Origin: Sitta carolinensis | Taxonomy: Eukaryota > Chordata > Aves > Passeriformes > Sittidae | Direction of reading: 5' to 3' | DNA length: 64,000 nt | Assembly (NCBI GenBank): GCA_032173965.1 | Contig: JAVUNC010000006.1 | Coordinates: 38,163,870-38,227,869, forward strand | In this document: positions 1 through 13,140 of the stretch, one piece after another | How positions within the stretch are numbered: the first letter of the stretch is position 1 | How the letters are laid out: each line of letters starts with the position of its first letter | Notes under the pieces: generated by a model | Seen by the model: only the letters and a program-made list of their open reading frames with translations | What the model was told of the DNA's origin: nothing | Database searches by the model: none | Program-made: the position numbers and the translations under genes

Positions 1-3000
1 ATATGTCCTCATAATTACACCACTTTCCTGAAAAATCTAAGAGAGCTTTATCTCCATGAAAAATTAGATGTTACATTCCAGTCATTAGAACATTGCTTTG
101 CTTTTCTGAATTCTAACATGGCTGATGTGACTCAGAAAACAGATACATGATTTGGTTTTGCTGTCATCAATTTCTCCAGCACATGAACAATAGGATTTCA
201 TCTCACTCCTACGCTGCTAAGAAACTTTCTGCCAGTTAGGGCAAGTAGTATGATATGAATTTACTTTCCCCTGTATTTTTCAGAGCTGCAGGTACTTGTT
301 TTACTTTACCATTAGCAAGTTTCCCTTCAGAAACTGTAGGTATCAATTCAGTTTCTATTAGCAATATATGAGCCTGGCTGGCACATATATTGCTAATAGA
401 TGTGCTTAGATCCATTGTGTGGTAAGAATTGAGATTCTTGGGCTGATGTGACCTCAAAGAAGCAAGATAGATAGATCTGAACCTTTTGCACCACAGCAGT
501 TTGTTCCTCACACCGCAAGGTGCATAGTCAGCATGATGCCACAGAGAATATTACCTTTCCATCAGAATCACGTTATTTGTCTTGTGGTGTATCCTCAGAC
601 ACAGCTCCTGCATTTCACTTTACTTGTCTCCCTGATACTTTGTTCTTCCAAAAGAACATGCTGATTCCTTCTGATCTTACTGACAGATGAGGTGTTCCCT
701 TTTGTAGAATTATCGAGCATATAATCTCAGTAGCAGAATTTCTCTTAGATGTAAATGCCCTTCAATATGACTAATTCTTTTGTTGGAATGTGTTCCTGAT
801 TTTCAGAATTCCAGGTGTCCAGTTACAGATGGGAAATTTTCCTGAAAAGGTTTTTTTCAACTGTTCATGAAAATGATAAGCTAAACTTTGAGATTCTGGA
901 GTAAACCCTATAAAAGTGGAAAAAATCCCCAAAGTACCATCAACATTCAGGAGCTCTAGATCTGACCTATTAAAACAGGCAAGCCAGCTATGTCTTTTCA
1001 ATTCAGTGATGAAATGAAATTAACTATTTACATTTGAGCTCAGAAATCTCAGCTGAGTAAACAAAGGTTTCCCATCAGATCTTCATAGTTTATATTCTCC
1101 TTTTTGAAGGACCCATATGGATTTGCAACAGAGCAACTGAGATTCTTATGCATGAAGACTGATTAAAAATGTATATGTATAAAATATCAGAAGAAACAAT
1201 GCAATCAGAAGAATGGCATGAATTAACAAAGAAAACAGTTGTTTTTAACTAAAATCTGAAAAATATGTATTTGCATCAAGACAAGAAAGCTGTTGCTCTC
1301 ATTAGGCTACAGCAGAGATGGCTTCTTAGCAGAAAGCTCGTGCTCTAATAGCAGGAGAAAGGCAAAAAGCTACAACACTCTGTGTGCCATTTCTTTTATC
1401 CCAAGAGGAACTTGGTCTAAGATTTGTGGAGAATGAAGCAAAAACATACCTTGAGGTAAAAGATTGTGACACCTAGTGTTGCTCCAGCTGTGTCTGAAAT
1501 AACCCTAGGTGATGATGCTTCTAGGCTTATTCCTTGGGGAAAACAACCAGTATTTAATAAGCCTGTCACTTAAAATGAGGAATTTTCCCTTCTTACTAGC
1601 TTATAGTCCCCTGAAATCAAACATGGTGTCCACACCATCAATATTTAAAAATCAGTAAGAATTTAATTGAGGGAAAAAGCCCCATAGAAACCCATTACAT
1701 TCAGAATAGTAAAGTCATGCCCAGATCAAAATTAATTCTCATAGTTAAACATCTTGATTTTATATGGGTCTGAAATTTGAACCAGAATTTTGTTTATCGA
1801 ATAATTATTTTATTGAAGGTTCTTTAGACTTGTTTGCTCTCTTTGAACATGACTGTGAACGTGACTGCCAATATAGTCACCATAGTTCAGTGGGTGAACT
1901 GCAGGGAAAATGTTTCATGGGCATTTTGCACAGAAAAAGTGTTCAATTTTCACTTCCAAAAGTGAGGTGATAACTCTGTCTGCAAGACTGGATGCTCATT
2001 TTCACCTACAAATTCTTTAAGGGATAAATAGCCATTCAGTTGAGTGTCTTTTAATGCTGTTAGTCCAGTTAAGTTCTTGTGCAAAGGAGCCTGGCAATAA
2101 TAACTAACCCATCTGAAAGCCACCCATAAATGTCAGGATCTGGCAAAAGGCTGCCTCAAACACACTGGCTCATACCCTAGTGCTGACATGTCTTCCCTTA
2201 AAGCTCCCTTTCTGCACATCTTTCTGACTCAGTCCATTTTGTCATGTCAAGTAATGTCATAGCAGTGCCAATCTTGATTAAGCACTTATTCCTGACCAGT
2301 TTATCTCAGAAAAACTCTTTTCTTCCCTTTAAATAATTTATTAACTATAGCTGGTGTCTTCAAAAGCTGATTTTTCACAGTGTTTAAATTTTGGATGCGC
2401 TATTATGGCCATAAGCTACAAGACAAAGGATCATGTACTAGGAATGATTTTCTAACATGAAAATCAGTTTCTGCATAATTCAAATGTTCTGGAAAAAAAA
2501 TGAGTAAAAAAAGTTTTGTTCTGGCTTTGCTCATCACCAAATATTAATTAATGTAATGTAAAAGTAAATGAAGTAATTATGGTAATGTGTAAATGTACAT
2601 TATGTTGTGAAATATTTTAGCTTTATTCAGTGTGCCTAAATTGAATAATTTCAATAGAACTTTGAACTGCACTTTTATTACCTTTTGACTGTTGTGTCTT
2701 TCACTGGACCCATTACTGCTGGAAATTATACATGCTGCATAATGCATAAGTGGACCCTTTAAATAAACTTGTTTATTTAACACACCTGGTTGCAGCTGAG
2801 TAATTGACAATAAACTCTGCAATTCACACCCTTTTTCTCTGGTTTGGTGAGGCTGATGTAGCTGCTGAAGAGACTGTGCTGGTCAAGGTAGGACTATGTA
2901 ACAAGCCTCTGGAGAAGGTTTTCTGTATCATGTTTTGGGATGTAAGTATATAACATCTACCCAAGCTCCATGCTGCAGTACTGGTGACTTGGGAACCACT

Positions 3001-6000
3001 CCTATGTTGCAAGTTTGCTTATAGCCTAGCTACTTAAAATGTATTATGTAAATGCTGTTGCTTGCTATCAATGTTTTTGGATGGGTGCATAAAAAGTAGG
3101 CAGCTGCATATTAAAAGGGCCCTATTATGGGCTAGTTGGAATGGATTGCTGTTTCACAAAAGTGCATGTTTGCTGTGTAAAGCTGAAAGCGAAGCTGGAC
3201 ATTGAAAAAAGGAGACTTGCTAGACTTCTCAGATCCTATGACTACTGGACAATGTTCTCAAACCAAAATATCCCATGTCAGGAAAAAGGCATTGTATTCA
3301 TAAATTCGAGTGTCTACATTTTGGGCTTCCATACCTGAGCTAGTTACATAAACTTTTATAAATGTATGATCTGATCTGAATGTGGAGCTTAGAATTTAAT
3401 ATTAACCTGAAGGCTCTCGGCAAAGTATTTGGTCAGGTCAGTCACAGTGTAAACTGTAATGAGGGTATATGAACAAGACAACAAGATTTCTGGAAGGTTA
3501 CTGCTTATATTCATCAGAGGATTTCAAATAAATTTGCAGGCACATACTATGGCTAAAAATATTACCAATGCCATATGACTGAGAGTAATGGTGGACTACT
3601 AAAGTGGTTAACATTATAGTTATTTACACTGACACAGTTATTGGAAATGCACACATAAGCAGAAAGCAAGAGACTTAAGCCAGCCCAGATAACTGTGTGT
3701 ATGTCAGAGTCTGTGGCTGTCACATAACCTGTCCTTGGCAGCTATAATGAGACATTGTAGGGGGATCACAAGGCTGAAAATTTCTAGGGTCAAATTCAAT
3801 ACAGCCTCCTTCATATAATCCTTCCCATAGTTCCTTTTCTGTTCTGTGGTTTTTAAAACAGATGGGCAGTTTGTTGGGGTCTTGTAAGTGCTCAAGGCAG
3901 TAGATACATCTTGCAGTTGGTCTTTCTTGCACAAGAGTCTGTCATTTGCATGCTGCACTGTATCAACTTTTCTTTTCTTGGTATGTGCTATGCAAAAAAT
4001 TCTCAGTTCTTATAGATCAGAGAAGGTAAACAATTTCCTCAAAGGCACAAAAGAAAGTGATGACAAAGCTGAAAAAAGGACTGAATATCCAGGCCCTCTG
4101 ATCTCTTTGCAATAACTTTTTGACAACATTCTTTTCAGAAACTGCTCCAGTGCCACAGTTTTTAGGAGAGGAGCTGCATGCCAGAATGAAGCAAGTTCAA
4201 TTAAAAAATAAAGACAATCAGCTCTTTATGATTTCTTGCAGGAAAGCTTAATGACATATCTCAAATTTTCACATTTGTGAAGCTGAAACTGGTTAATTTT
4301 TCTCCATATAAAACAAGATATCAAGAGCTTGACAGTAATGAAACATTCATTTTCTTTATCTTTTTACAAGACAGACAATTAGTAATTTTACGGTTGAAAA
4401 AGCTTGTTTTTAAACCTTGTGTGAGGATGTTATTGCTAGACCTATTTTGATGTCAACTTTATTGAAAAATAATGTGTGACTTATTCTGAGCCTGCTCCCT
4501 TTTGAAGGGAGAAAAATCTTTCAAAACAAACCAAGAAACTATTTTCAAAAGGTTTGCAAGTCTTGTACACTTTCTTTTTTGATTTGTCAAGAAAGCTACA
4601 CCATATATTTTCACACTAAATTTATGCTTCATAGAACTGGCCTTTCTCTGGCCATCTTGAATGTCTTTTCCTCACTGAGTGGTAAATCTTCTTTCTTGAC
4701 CTTTCTCTCTTGTGCTGGCTCTTCCAATGTCCCACTGCATTGAAAGTTCATCAATTCTGGTTTTAGCAGGCTTGTTTGCAATTGATAGCCAGGTATTATA
4801 AAAAACTATAGAAATGACTGTTCAGCTGAAGACCTTTTTTGCTTTAAATGTAGTTCATGAGTTTTGAGACCTTGTTTGACATCAAGAAAAGTGCTAGATT
4901 CAGCCTCTGAGAGTCTCTACTTCAAAGGTTTTAGCAATTTTTACTTGGGACCCTCTCTCCTGAAGTTCTCTTCCAAAAAAAGGAGAGACTACATCTTCCA
5001 GGGTTTCATAATAAGTCTTATTTTTTTTTCCCCTGTATGCTTCTATGCCAAGGAAATAAGCCCAAAGGGATGCAACGTAAAATTTTATCAGAGGAAAAGA
5101 AAAGGAAGAAAAGTAAATAATCATGATAAGAAAATATGAATTATAGGACTAAATTCCTGCCAGGGCATCCTAAACTACAGGGTCAATGAGGTGTCTGGCT
5201 GCTTTGGTATCTGATTACTTTTCTAGCCTTGTAAATGAGGTTTTGGGGTTGATTGCTTCAGTTTGGAGAACATCAACCTCTGAGCAAATCTTAACCTGTA
5301 AGCAATATCCAGAACCCAGTGCCACTTGATATTTGAGCAATGAGCTGCTCAGGGGGGCTGAGGCTGCTTCAAAGCTGCTTGTTTTGTCTCCCACCAGATG
5401 GTTGTGTCCTCCTTCCTAAGATAAACAAACTCTCTAGGATATTTGAAAAGACAAATATTTATTGAAATTATAATTGCGAACTGAATGTAATTTAGTAGCT
5501 TTGCAGATTTTATTGACCTGTGCTGTGCAGTCCCTCTGGCCATGGAATGAAAGATCTACTAGAATGTTATTCTCTCTGAATGGCTGTCAGCGCTCACTGT
5601 GTTTGAAGTGGGGGCTCAGTCACATTGAGAGCTTTCCTATATAAGTTAAGGCAAATCTTTATTCTGAAGTTAAAATGAAAAACTGTTTAATTTCAAAGTA
5701 GTAGTTGAATGCCTAAGCTGAAGGAGATTGTCCCTTAAGTCCTTGCAGACAATAATTTGAAAGTTAAATTTTTATTTTAGTTAGACTTGTACACCTACAG
5801 TCTTTTAACAGAATTATCATTTGAAAATAATCTTTTTCTTGTTCATTTTGACATGATGCCCGGCCCTGAGCTCACTGACATTTGAAGATGTTTGAGGACT
5901 GCGCTTTTATGTTTTTGTTCTCTCTGGTCTGCATGCTCATAGGCCTAGTCTGACAGATGTTGTGGCAGCAGGCTGGAAAGCACAAGCAGCACTGAGATGT

Positions 6001-7439
6001 GTTGATGTCTTTCTGTCATTAAGGATCTGAACTACTCACTTGATAATTTAGCTTCGAGGGTATGTACTTGAAACTTTGTGGCTTTCATGGGATATAATAC
6101 CAAAACCGTGAACCCCAAAATGAGGGCAAAGGAGCTAAAGCCTTTTATTGGCCAAAACCCCCTCATGCAGTTGTGCAGCTCTATCATAAGCCACAGCACA
6201 TCGTGCTTAGTCAGACAGTTTGAACATCACAAAGATCATTTCTATGATGACCTCCATTAAACTGATTTGTAGAATGTTTCATTTTTTCACGGCTTGGACA
6301 TATCTTATAAATTTCAGGAGTCAGGACCTGTTATATCATCATAATGGCTTTCCTGTAGAGGGAGGTTGGAAACAAATCTCTTCATTGCAGTGGGGATCCT
6401 TTTATGATCACAAGCATCAACATGTAGTAGGGTCCTTAAAATAACATTATGACTTCCATGACTTTTCCTTTGTTGTTGCCTTTTAGTATTTCCCTGGACT
6501 TGCTTGCCCAATTCCAAACTGTCATGTTTTACAAGGGTCTCATTCTGCCCCCTACAAAAGGTGAAGAATAGTGCTCCTGCTGTATATGTTACTAGCCTGT
6601 GTTGAGCTCTGGTCTTGAGTTTAGAAGAATGCCTGCTGTCTCTCTTCACAATTTAAAATAAAAATCTGTTTCCCTCCTGCATCACACCTCAGAGAAAAAA
6701 GAGAAGCTTCAGTTTTCCATGCAGTACTCCCTATAATTATTTGAGTTGGTCCAAAATGGTTAAGAACCTTTCTACTATTTTGGACATGTTCTTTGTTTTT
6801 ATTTAGAGGCTGTATCATGAGGAAAAAATATAACCATGGTAAGAACTACCAAGATCTGACAGCACTGGCATTTGCAAGCCATTGTTTATATACTCTCTGG
6901 ATGAGGATTTTAGTTATAAAGTTTAACGTAATGTATAAGCCCAAATAGAGTGTATAGAACTTTGTCATGGTTTAAAATTGGATATCCACTTTAAACAAAG
7001 CTTGCTATTATATCTACTATATACAAAAAGGTATCTATTTTTAACAAAGTTTTCAGGACACAAAATGCCATCAAAAGTTTAAGAACTATCAGCATAATGA
7101 CTCACATGGGAAAAATGGAAACTAAAACTGTCTATAAATTTGGATGTTGACTGAGCAATATTCATTGTAATAGTAAGGAATTAAAATGTAAAGGGATAAA
7201 AAGTGGAAATTAGATAAGAAAATCTCCTTATTACCTTTTGTGTTCACTGTCACCCACCATGACTTTCAGGTGCTATGTCAAGTGTGACAGATACGAAAGA
7301 CTGTCATTTCAGCTAAGAATAGTACTTTTAGATGTCTGAAGCCATTTTTAGTTTGTTAATGATGTACATCTGGAATAGCCGTACTGATTTTGTTGGATTT
7401 ACTTCAAATTTATGCCTGCATTTCCCTAGGAACAGGTGT
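1..7439. other. Intergenic sequence, no gene seen
   Basis: 7.4 kb of AT-rich sequence beyond the 3' end of NRXN3. Apart from the hairpin at 354-400 I see no repeat family, RNA gene or convincing frame. The 111-codon minus frame at 6314-6649 is unrecognised. Confidence 0.5.
354..400. repeat. Perfect 17-bp inverted repeat forming a tight hairpin
   Basis: TCTATTAGCAATATATG (354-370) pairs perfectly with CATATATTGCTAATAGA (384-400) around a 13-base loop. The loop itself can add three G-C pairs (372-374 with 380-382), leaving five unpaired bases. Confidence 0.95.
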
Positions 7440-7640
7440 GAATGCTTCTTTTGAAGAGACCAGCTGGAAGTCCAGTCTTTGGCTACGCCCTGTGCAAAGC
7501 GGCTCTCGTGAGACAGCGCGTAAATGAAAACGCTGCGCGCTTGCTGCCTGGCCTGGTGCGTGCAGGGGCTCCCTGCTCCCAGCACAGCAGGCTGCCACGC
7601 TCTCCTTAGGTGGCTGCCAGTGCCAAGGATGGTGACGGCT
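7440..7640. other. CpG-rich patch
   Basis: About 200 bases carry roughly a dozen CpGs (for example CTCGTGAGACAGCGCG, AACGCTGCGCGCTTG, GCCACGCTCTCC) inside AT-rich DNA with very few. There is no promoter motif or exon I can name. Confidence 0.5.
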
Positions 7641-10600
7641 CTGTGGAGTGCAAACTAATTATCACCAGCAATTGTGTCTGCTTATTTCTCGCATGAATGG
7701 ATAACATCTTCAGCAGAGCTGGTCACATATCACCACTCAGGTTTAAGGGGTGTTGTTTGGACAGAGGATGGTTTGTGCCTATTCATAAAGAGAAAGAGTG
7801 AAAATATGGCCAGTTTCACATTTTATAACTGCTTTTGCAGTTCCAGGGTAATTACCTACTAAATACACTCCAAAATCTCTTCTAGATGCAGCAGGTGAAA
7901 AGTGCAAAATGTGGAGGATGCAAAATAAAGAAATGCCTTGATGGTTACAGATGTTTTAGACACGTCTTCCCATAATAAAAGCAGCTTTCTGTCAGCTGCT
8001 CTAAAGGGCTACTCGTACAAAATGCTGAGTAACTCCTACAGTTAATTTTTCACCCTCCATTTCCAGACTGTTCATAGGGCCCAGTTCTGCAAGGTACTGC
8101 GCTTTCTTGGGACAAGCTGATTCCAGATAGACTCCAAGGCACATTCTAGAATGAACAGTGGGCATGGTGCAGATCACCAGGTGTAGATAGACACAGAGTG
8201 AGTGTGGGAACAACGGTAGGAACTGAAACAGTGCTTTCTACCCTTTCAAAAGGGAAGATTTGATCTAGGACTAGGTAGGAATCAGTTAATCTGTGAGTAA
8301 AAGCTAAGGCTGCTGGTATCTGTGGCATACAGGGGGTTTCTAAAGATAAGATAAAGGGATATTTAAGTAGTTTTCTCTGTAGCAAGAAAGGATAACTGCA
8401 GTCCCAGAAACCTGGGAGTTAAGGGAGCTTGCAAATGAATATTCATATACATTTGTCTGCTTACTGAGGTCCTGCCTTTGGCGTGATGGCTGAAGCTGAG
8501 AGTGACTGCAGTGAAGGAAGTACTGGTGTCAATGAACTATCACAGATAAAAAGCCAAAACAAAGCAGAAAGATGGCAGGTTTTCCTACCTGGTATAAACT
8601 CCTGTTGAGAAAATACGGACAAATTATTTGGCTTTAGATTTTCTTTTAAAATTTATACACCTAAGATCTATTTCATAGCTTCCCCAGGATATATTACCAA
8701 AGTCACAGTCCTTGAGATCAAGATTGCATCCAGAAGGTTGGTGATTGTAGTAATTAATGTGAGTACCAGTTACTTTGGAAAAAGGGGGAAAGGAAAAGAA
8801 AAACAGCTGCCACTGCTGACTACATTTTATGAGTAAAGCACTTCAATAAGTATTGCAGCACTGTAAGAAAACTCCCTGTTTCAAACATTTCTCTCATCTC
8901 TCCTTCCCATTTGTGTTTTTGCATGATAGCTCCCAAGTGTATTGTCACTGGACTAAATCATGTGAAGGACATTTCTCAAGGTGCCCTGCTTTCACTATAA
9001 AGTCATTCTTCCCTGGAGCTGCTGCTCTTCTGAAAGAAGTCAAGCTTTTTGAACTAAGAACTCATGATAATGCTCCTGGACTAGAGAAATATCTGGATGT
9101 CGGATTTGGCTGGTCCTGACTGCCAGCTGATTCAGAGACTGCTGTTCTTTTTATGCATTTTGCTCTCCCCCTCTTTGTTTCATTGTCTGGAATAGGATTT
9201 AGATGCTTTTTGGGTAGCTGTTTTTTTCCTTGCATGGGTCCTTGTTGCTGATTCTGAGTGGCATTGATGGGCAGTGCTACCTGCTCTCCTCTCTGGAGAA
9301 ATCTCAGTGATGATATACCATGAGTGAAGGGGGCACAGAAAGCCCTGAAGATTTTGAGATCAGTGAAACAAACCCCAAAAAACAGAGAAAACCATAAAGA
9401 ATTTTCTCTCTTCTGCAGAACAAGCTGCTTATCAGACTACCACTATTTTACTGGATCCTTCCTGCCACCTCTGAATATTCTCTCTGTGGTTCAGGTTCAT
9501 AGCCAGTGATTCATCTGTATCTGAATCTGCTCTTTAGGTCAGACTTTGGGACATAGAAGAAAGGCATCGAAGAGAGGCATTTCCCTGGAGGAACTCTTGA
9601 GAATTTCTGGTTCTCTGATGCATTTTGGTATGTGACCTTGTGCAGGGACTGGCTCTCTTTCTTCCTGTCTCTTCCACTCGTGTCTTTAATGCTGCCTCTC
9701 CTTGGAGCTGATGGCAATGTAATAAATGGCTCTGTGCAGTGTATGATCCCATCCACATATGGAGAAGGGGTTTGGCTACAAAAAGGTTGTTATTCAAATT
9801 TTGCTGTAACCTTGCCTCATGGGATAGGCACTCAAAGCCAAGGCAGCTCAAAAAACAGGCTACTAGGAATTAATCTGAAAATAATATGACTTCTTTGAAA
9901 TTCCCTCTGTGTGAGAACCTGCATAGAGCAAAGCTGTAGAATGCCTGAAATAATGCCAAATTATGAGTTGAACTGAAAGCTAGACAATGCTAGATGGTTA
10001 GTACAATTTATATATACACAATATAAATGCATAAATGTATAAGGGAGACCAAGCTGCCTCTTTGAGAACATTTCAAATGACAGTAGTGACAGTCAGTGTT
10101 GTTAGTGCTGAGAAGCTGTAGGAATTCTCTATGCTAACATCTGCACCCCTGTCAAAGGCTGTATTGTTTTAATGACCAAATGCTCCTTATTCGTGAAGAA
10201 CTGCTATTTTCAGGCCTTAGTGATGCCAAAAAGGAATTGTCACTTTGCGATCATAAGATTTCTTATTTTTCATCAGGAAAGGAATTAATTACTGGACAGT
10301 GTCAAAGAAATAATCTGGGTCAAGGCTGGAAGCTCAGATTCTTGGCATTTTACTTAGTGATTGCTAGGAAAATATACATTTTATTAGAGAATATCATCTA
10401 ATAATGAATGTGAAAATTTCCAAATTGGAATTTTATTTCTCTCTTTTTCTCCTAATGTCCTCCTAGGTGACTTGGGAGATATCAGGCATTGTGCTTCAAT
10501 TACCCCATTTATATGGCAAGCAAAATAGTACAGAACTTGAATTTTGATAAAAGAAATAATCTTGACTCTCATTTAGATCTCTCATTTAGACTTCTATTTT

Positions 10601-12744
10601 CCTGCTGCAATCAGTCTGCAGCATCTCAATATTCAGAACAAGCTGTCCTCCTGTATTCTAACTTCTCAGAGTTTCTTTCAAAGTTATATCAAGCTGGTTA
10701 TTTAACTTCACTAATTCTGAAACTTGTGATCTCTATTCTCATTGTACAAAATGGCAAACTGAAGCAGTGGCTTGCTGGCTTATCTAAGGTCACACACAAA
10801 GTAAGCATCAGTCAGAAGTCTGACTTTGAGTCCCTGTTTGAAAACACAAGATAAAAATACTTATCTTGGGCATGATTTAAGAACAGCTTGGAAAAAGCAC
10901 TTTCCTAGGGAAAAAAAAGCCATAGAAATCCAGGTATGGCCCATGCACTTGAGATCCCGGGTCCTCTAAATACCTTACTGAAGGAGCAGACAAGGGTGAA
11001 ATGTGAAGGATATTTATGTAGCTTGCTAAAGGTACAGCGAAGAGGAAAAAGAAGAGGGTCAAAATGATTGATCAGGTAAGTCAGTGAGCTTGACATAAGG
11101 GTTAAGACTTGTGGCATGGATTAAAGATTATCTTGAAGACTTATAGGACACAGGGGGTGTCAGTGAAAGATAAGAGTTAGAAAAAGCCAGCAAGATGAGG
11201 ACCACACTTATCTTTACCTTGGGTATAAGTGATCCAATGAAACACGCCATTTCAAGATGATGAAGTTTGCAGATGTTGCCAAGAATAAGGACAAACTTGG
11301 GAAACACAAGAGAGAATGCCGGCCCAGATTTCTAATTCTTCTGACCATTTGGATTTACTGTCACACAGACATAAATTTATAGCCACTTGAGATATGTGTT
11401 CAAAGGTGTTTTGAAATAAAGAACACAGGTAAAATAATAAAGTGTTGGTAGTAGTTCTGTAATGTTGAAATCAGTTCTGTATTTTTATAACAGCTCTTAT
11501 ATAAATAGATAAAAATGTTTCCTAAATTTTACTAATCTGTATTACTTCCCTGCGGGGTGAGGTATAGTATCTGTCTGCAACAGAGAGCAGAAAACATTTA
11601 GAATGATTGTATGTGTCTGAGCAGAAATGAGAATCTAGGTTTATAACTGTACCCACTGGAAGTGTGACACTAGAAATTACATATTTTATGGAAAACTGCT
11701 CAAGGCAACTAGTGATTAAGCCATCAAGCAATCTGAAATCAAGCGATGCTCCTTCTCTGGAACATAGTTAAAATCAGGTTAAGGGCTGTATCCTGACCAC
11801 ACCATCTAGGAAGGGGGGTTTGTGGTCTCTAGAATTAAGCAAAGAACCTGGACTAGGGAGAGATGAAAGGGGTTACACTGCTACCACATTTTCTGTGGTT
11901 CTCTTCAACAGTGCACCCAGCCCAACGGGGCTGCACTTCTGCCCTTTGCTGAAAGCAGAGAATGACAGTGCAGCTCTGTCCAAGTTTATGATGTAATTGT
12001 GTAAGTGCTCTCTTATGTGTGTTTTTGTTCTCAGTAGTGTAGCTCTTTCATCCAGTGCCACTACTGTCTTGGTATTCTGAGCACATTCAGAAGCCAGTCC
12101 AATTTAAATGTACCCCTGTTGTGATACCTTTATTTCTCAAACTCATCTTGAGTGTGTGGGAAGGAATTGTGGCTTTTGTTTTCAATGGAATCTGATCTCT
12201 GTCAAGATTTCTGCTCAGGGCTTTCCATTAACAGCTTTTAGTTTACTAATCACTTCTTTTGAGCTACAGGCATTAACCATTTGTGCAATCAACCATAATA
12301 CTTGGATAGGATCTTTTACATGTTAGATTGCTGTTGTTTACTAAGTGTGAAAAAATTGCTTGTTAAGTGGATGTCTGATGAGAGGATAAATTGCTGGCAA
12401 AGGAAGTAAAAACAGCCATGCTGTAACATATCCACAGCCTATTTAGACTTTGACAGCAGCTGGATCTGAATGCTTCATCAAAAGGTGTAACATTTCTCCA
12501 GCATAAACAATTGTATCTCTGTGTTCAAGAAGTTTTCTTCCTTATTCAAACTGATGCTTATTTTATGCCTGAAAGCTTGAATACTAATAACCTTAATGTT
12601 CCTTGCAGTAATATTAATTAGGCTAGCATGTTCCATCCATAAAATAAAACCAACACTGTACAGAACTTACAATTTTAATAAAAAAATCAAACAGCCAGTG
12701 GGACACCAAGCCTCACCGCAATGCAAAACCTGACTGGCAGGACT
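7641..12744. other. Intergenic sequence, no gene seen
   Basis: 5.1 kb without recognised repeat families. The 121-codon frame at 10489-10854 and the 105-codon minus frame at 9534-9851 have no recognisable domain. Confidence 0.5.
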
Positions 12745-13060
12745 TTAATGTTTCATATACATCCAGCTCCCAAAGAACTGTTTTGGTTTATTTTGGTGGT
12801 AGAATAACAACTTCTGCAGAAACGTTGGAAGTGCTCCTTTACCCAGCCTGCTTGTGGCTACCACGGGTGTTTGAACTGCTCGATTCATCATTTTCCTGTT
12901 GAACCAACACCTGTGTCCCTGGTTCAGCTGTTGCCCTCTGAATCTTGGCTGTAGACACACCAAAACAGCTGTTCATGCAAACAGCTTGCTTCCAGTACCA
13001 GCCTCTTCTAGAGCTAGTTTTGCTGGGTCCAGTTGTCTCAGTGTGATGTTTCTGAGACAT
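12745..13060 (-). other. Unidentified 73-codon open frame with poly(A)-type signals
   Basis: An ATG at 13060 opens a 73-codon, mostly hydrophilic frame that stops at 12839. AATAAA on the same strand lies about 45 bases after the stop and ATTAAA variants follow. Ser/Thr/Gln-rich composition is unlike the surrounding noise, but I recognise no family. It could be the end of a processed copy, a lncRNA exon or chance. Confidence 0.2.
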
Positions 13061-13140
13061 TTCTGTGGACTTCTATTCCTTCTTAGAGAGTCTGGGAATG
13101 GTTCATACACGTCTGGCAGCTGTTATACCTGAGATTAGAC

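Noticed and set aside
10489..10854. 121-codon plus-strand frame
   Set aside because: No domain, no gene context and composition like the surrounding AT-rich DNA.
11240..11300. Short stretch resembling the CR1 reverse-transcriptase region (AAGTTTGCAGATG)
   Set aside because: The match is too short and its flanks do not continue the CR1 pattern.
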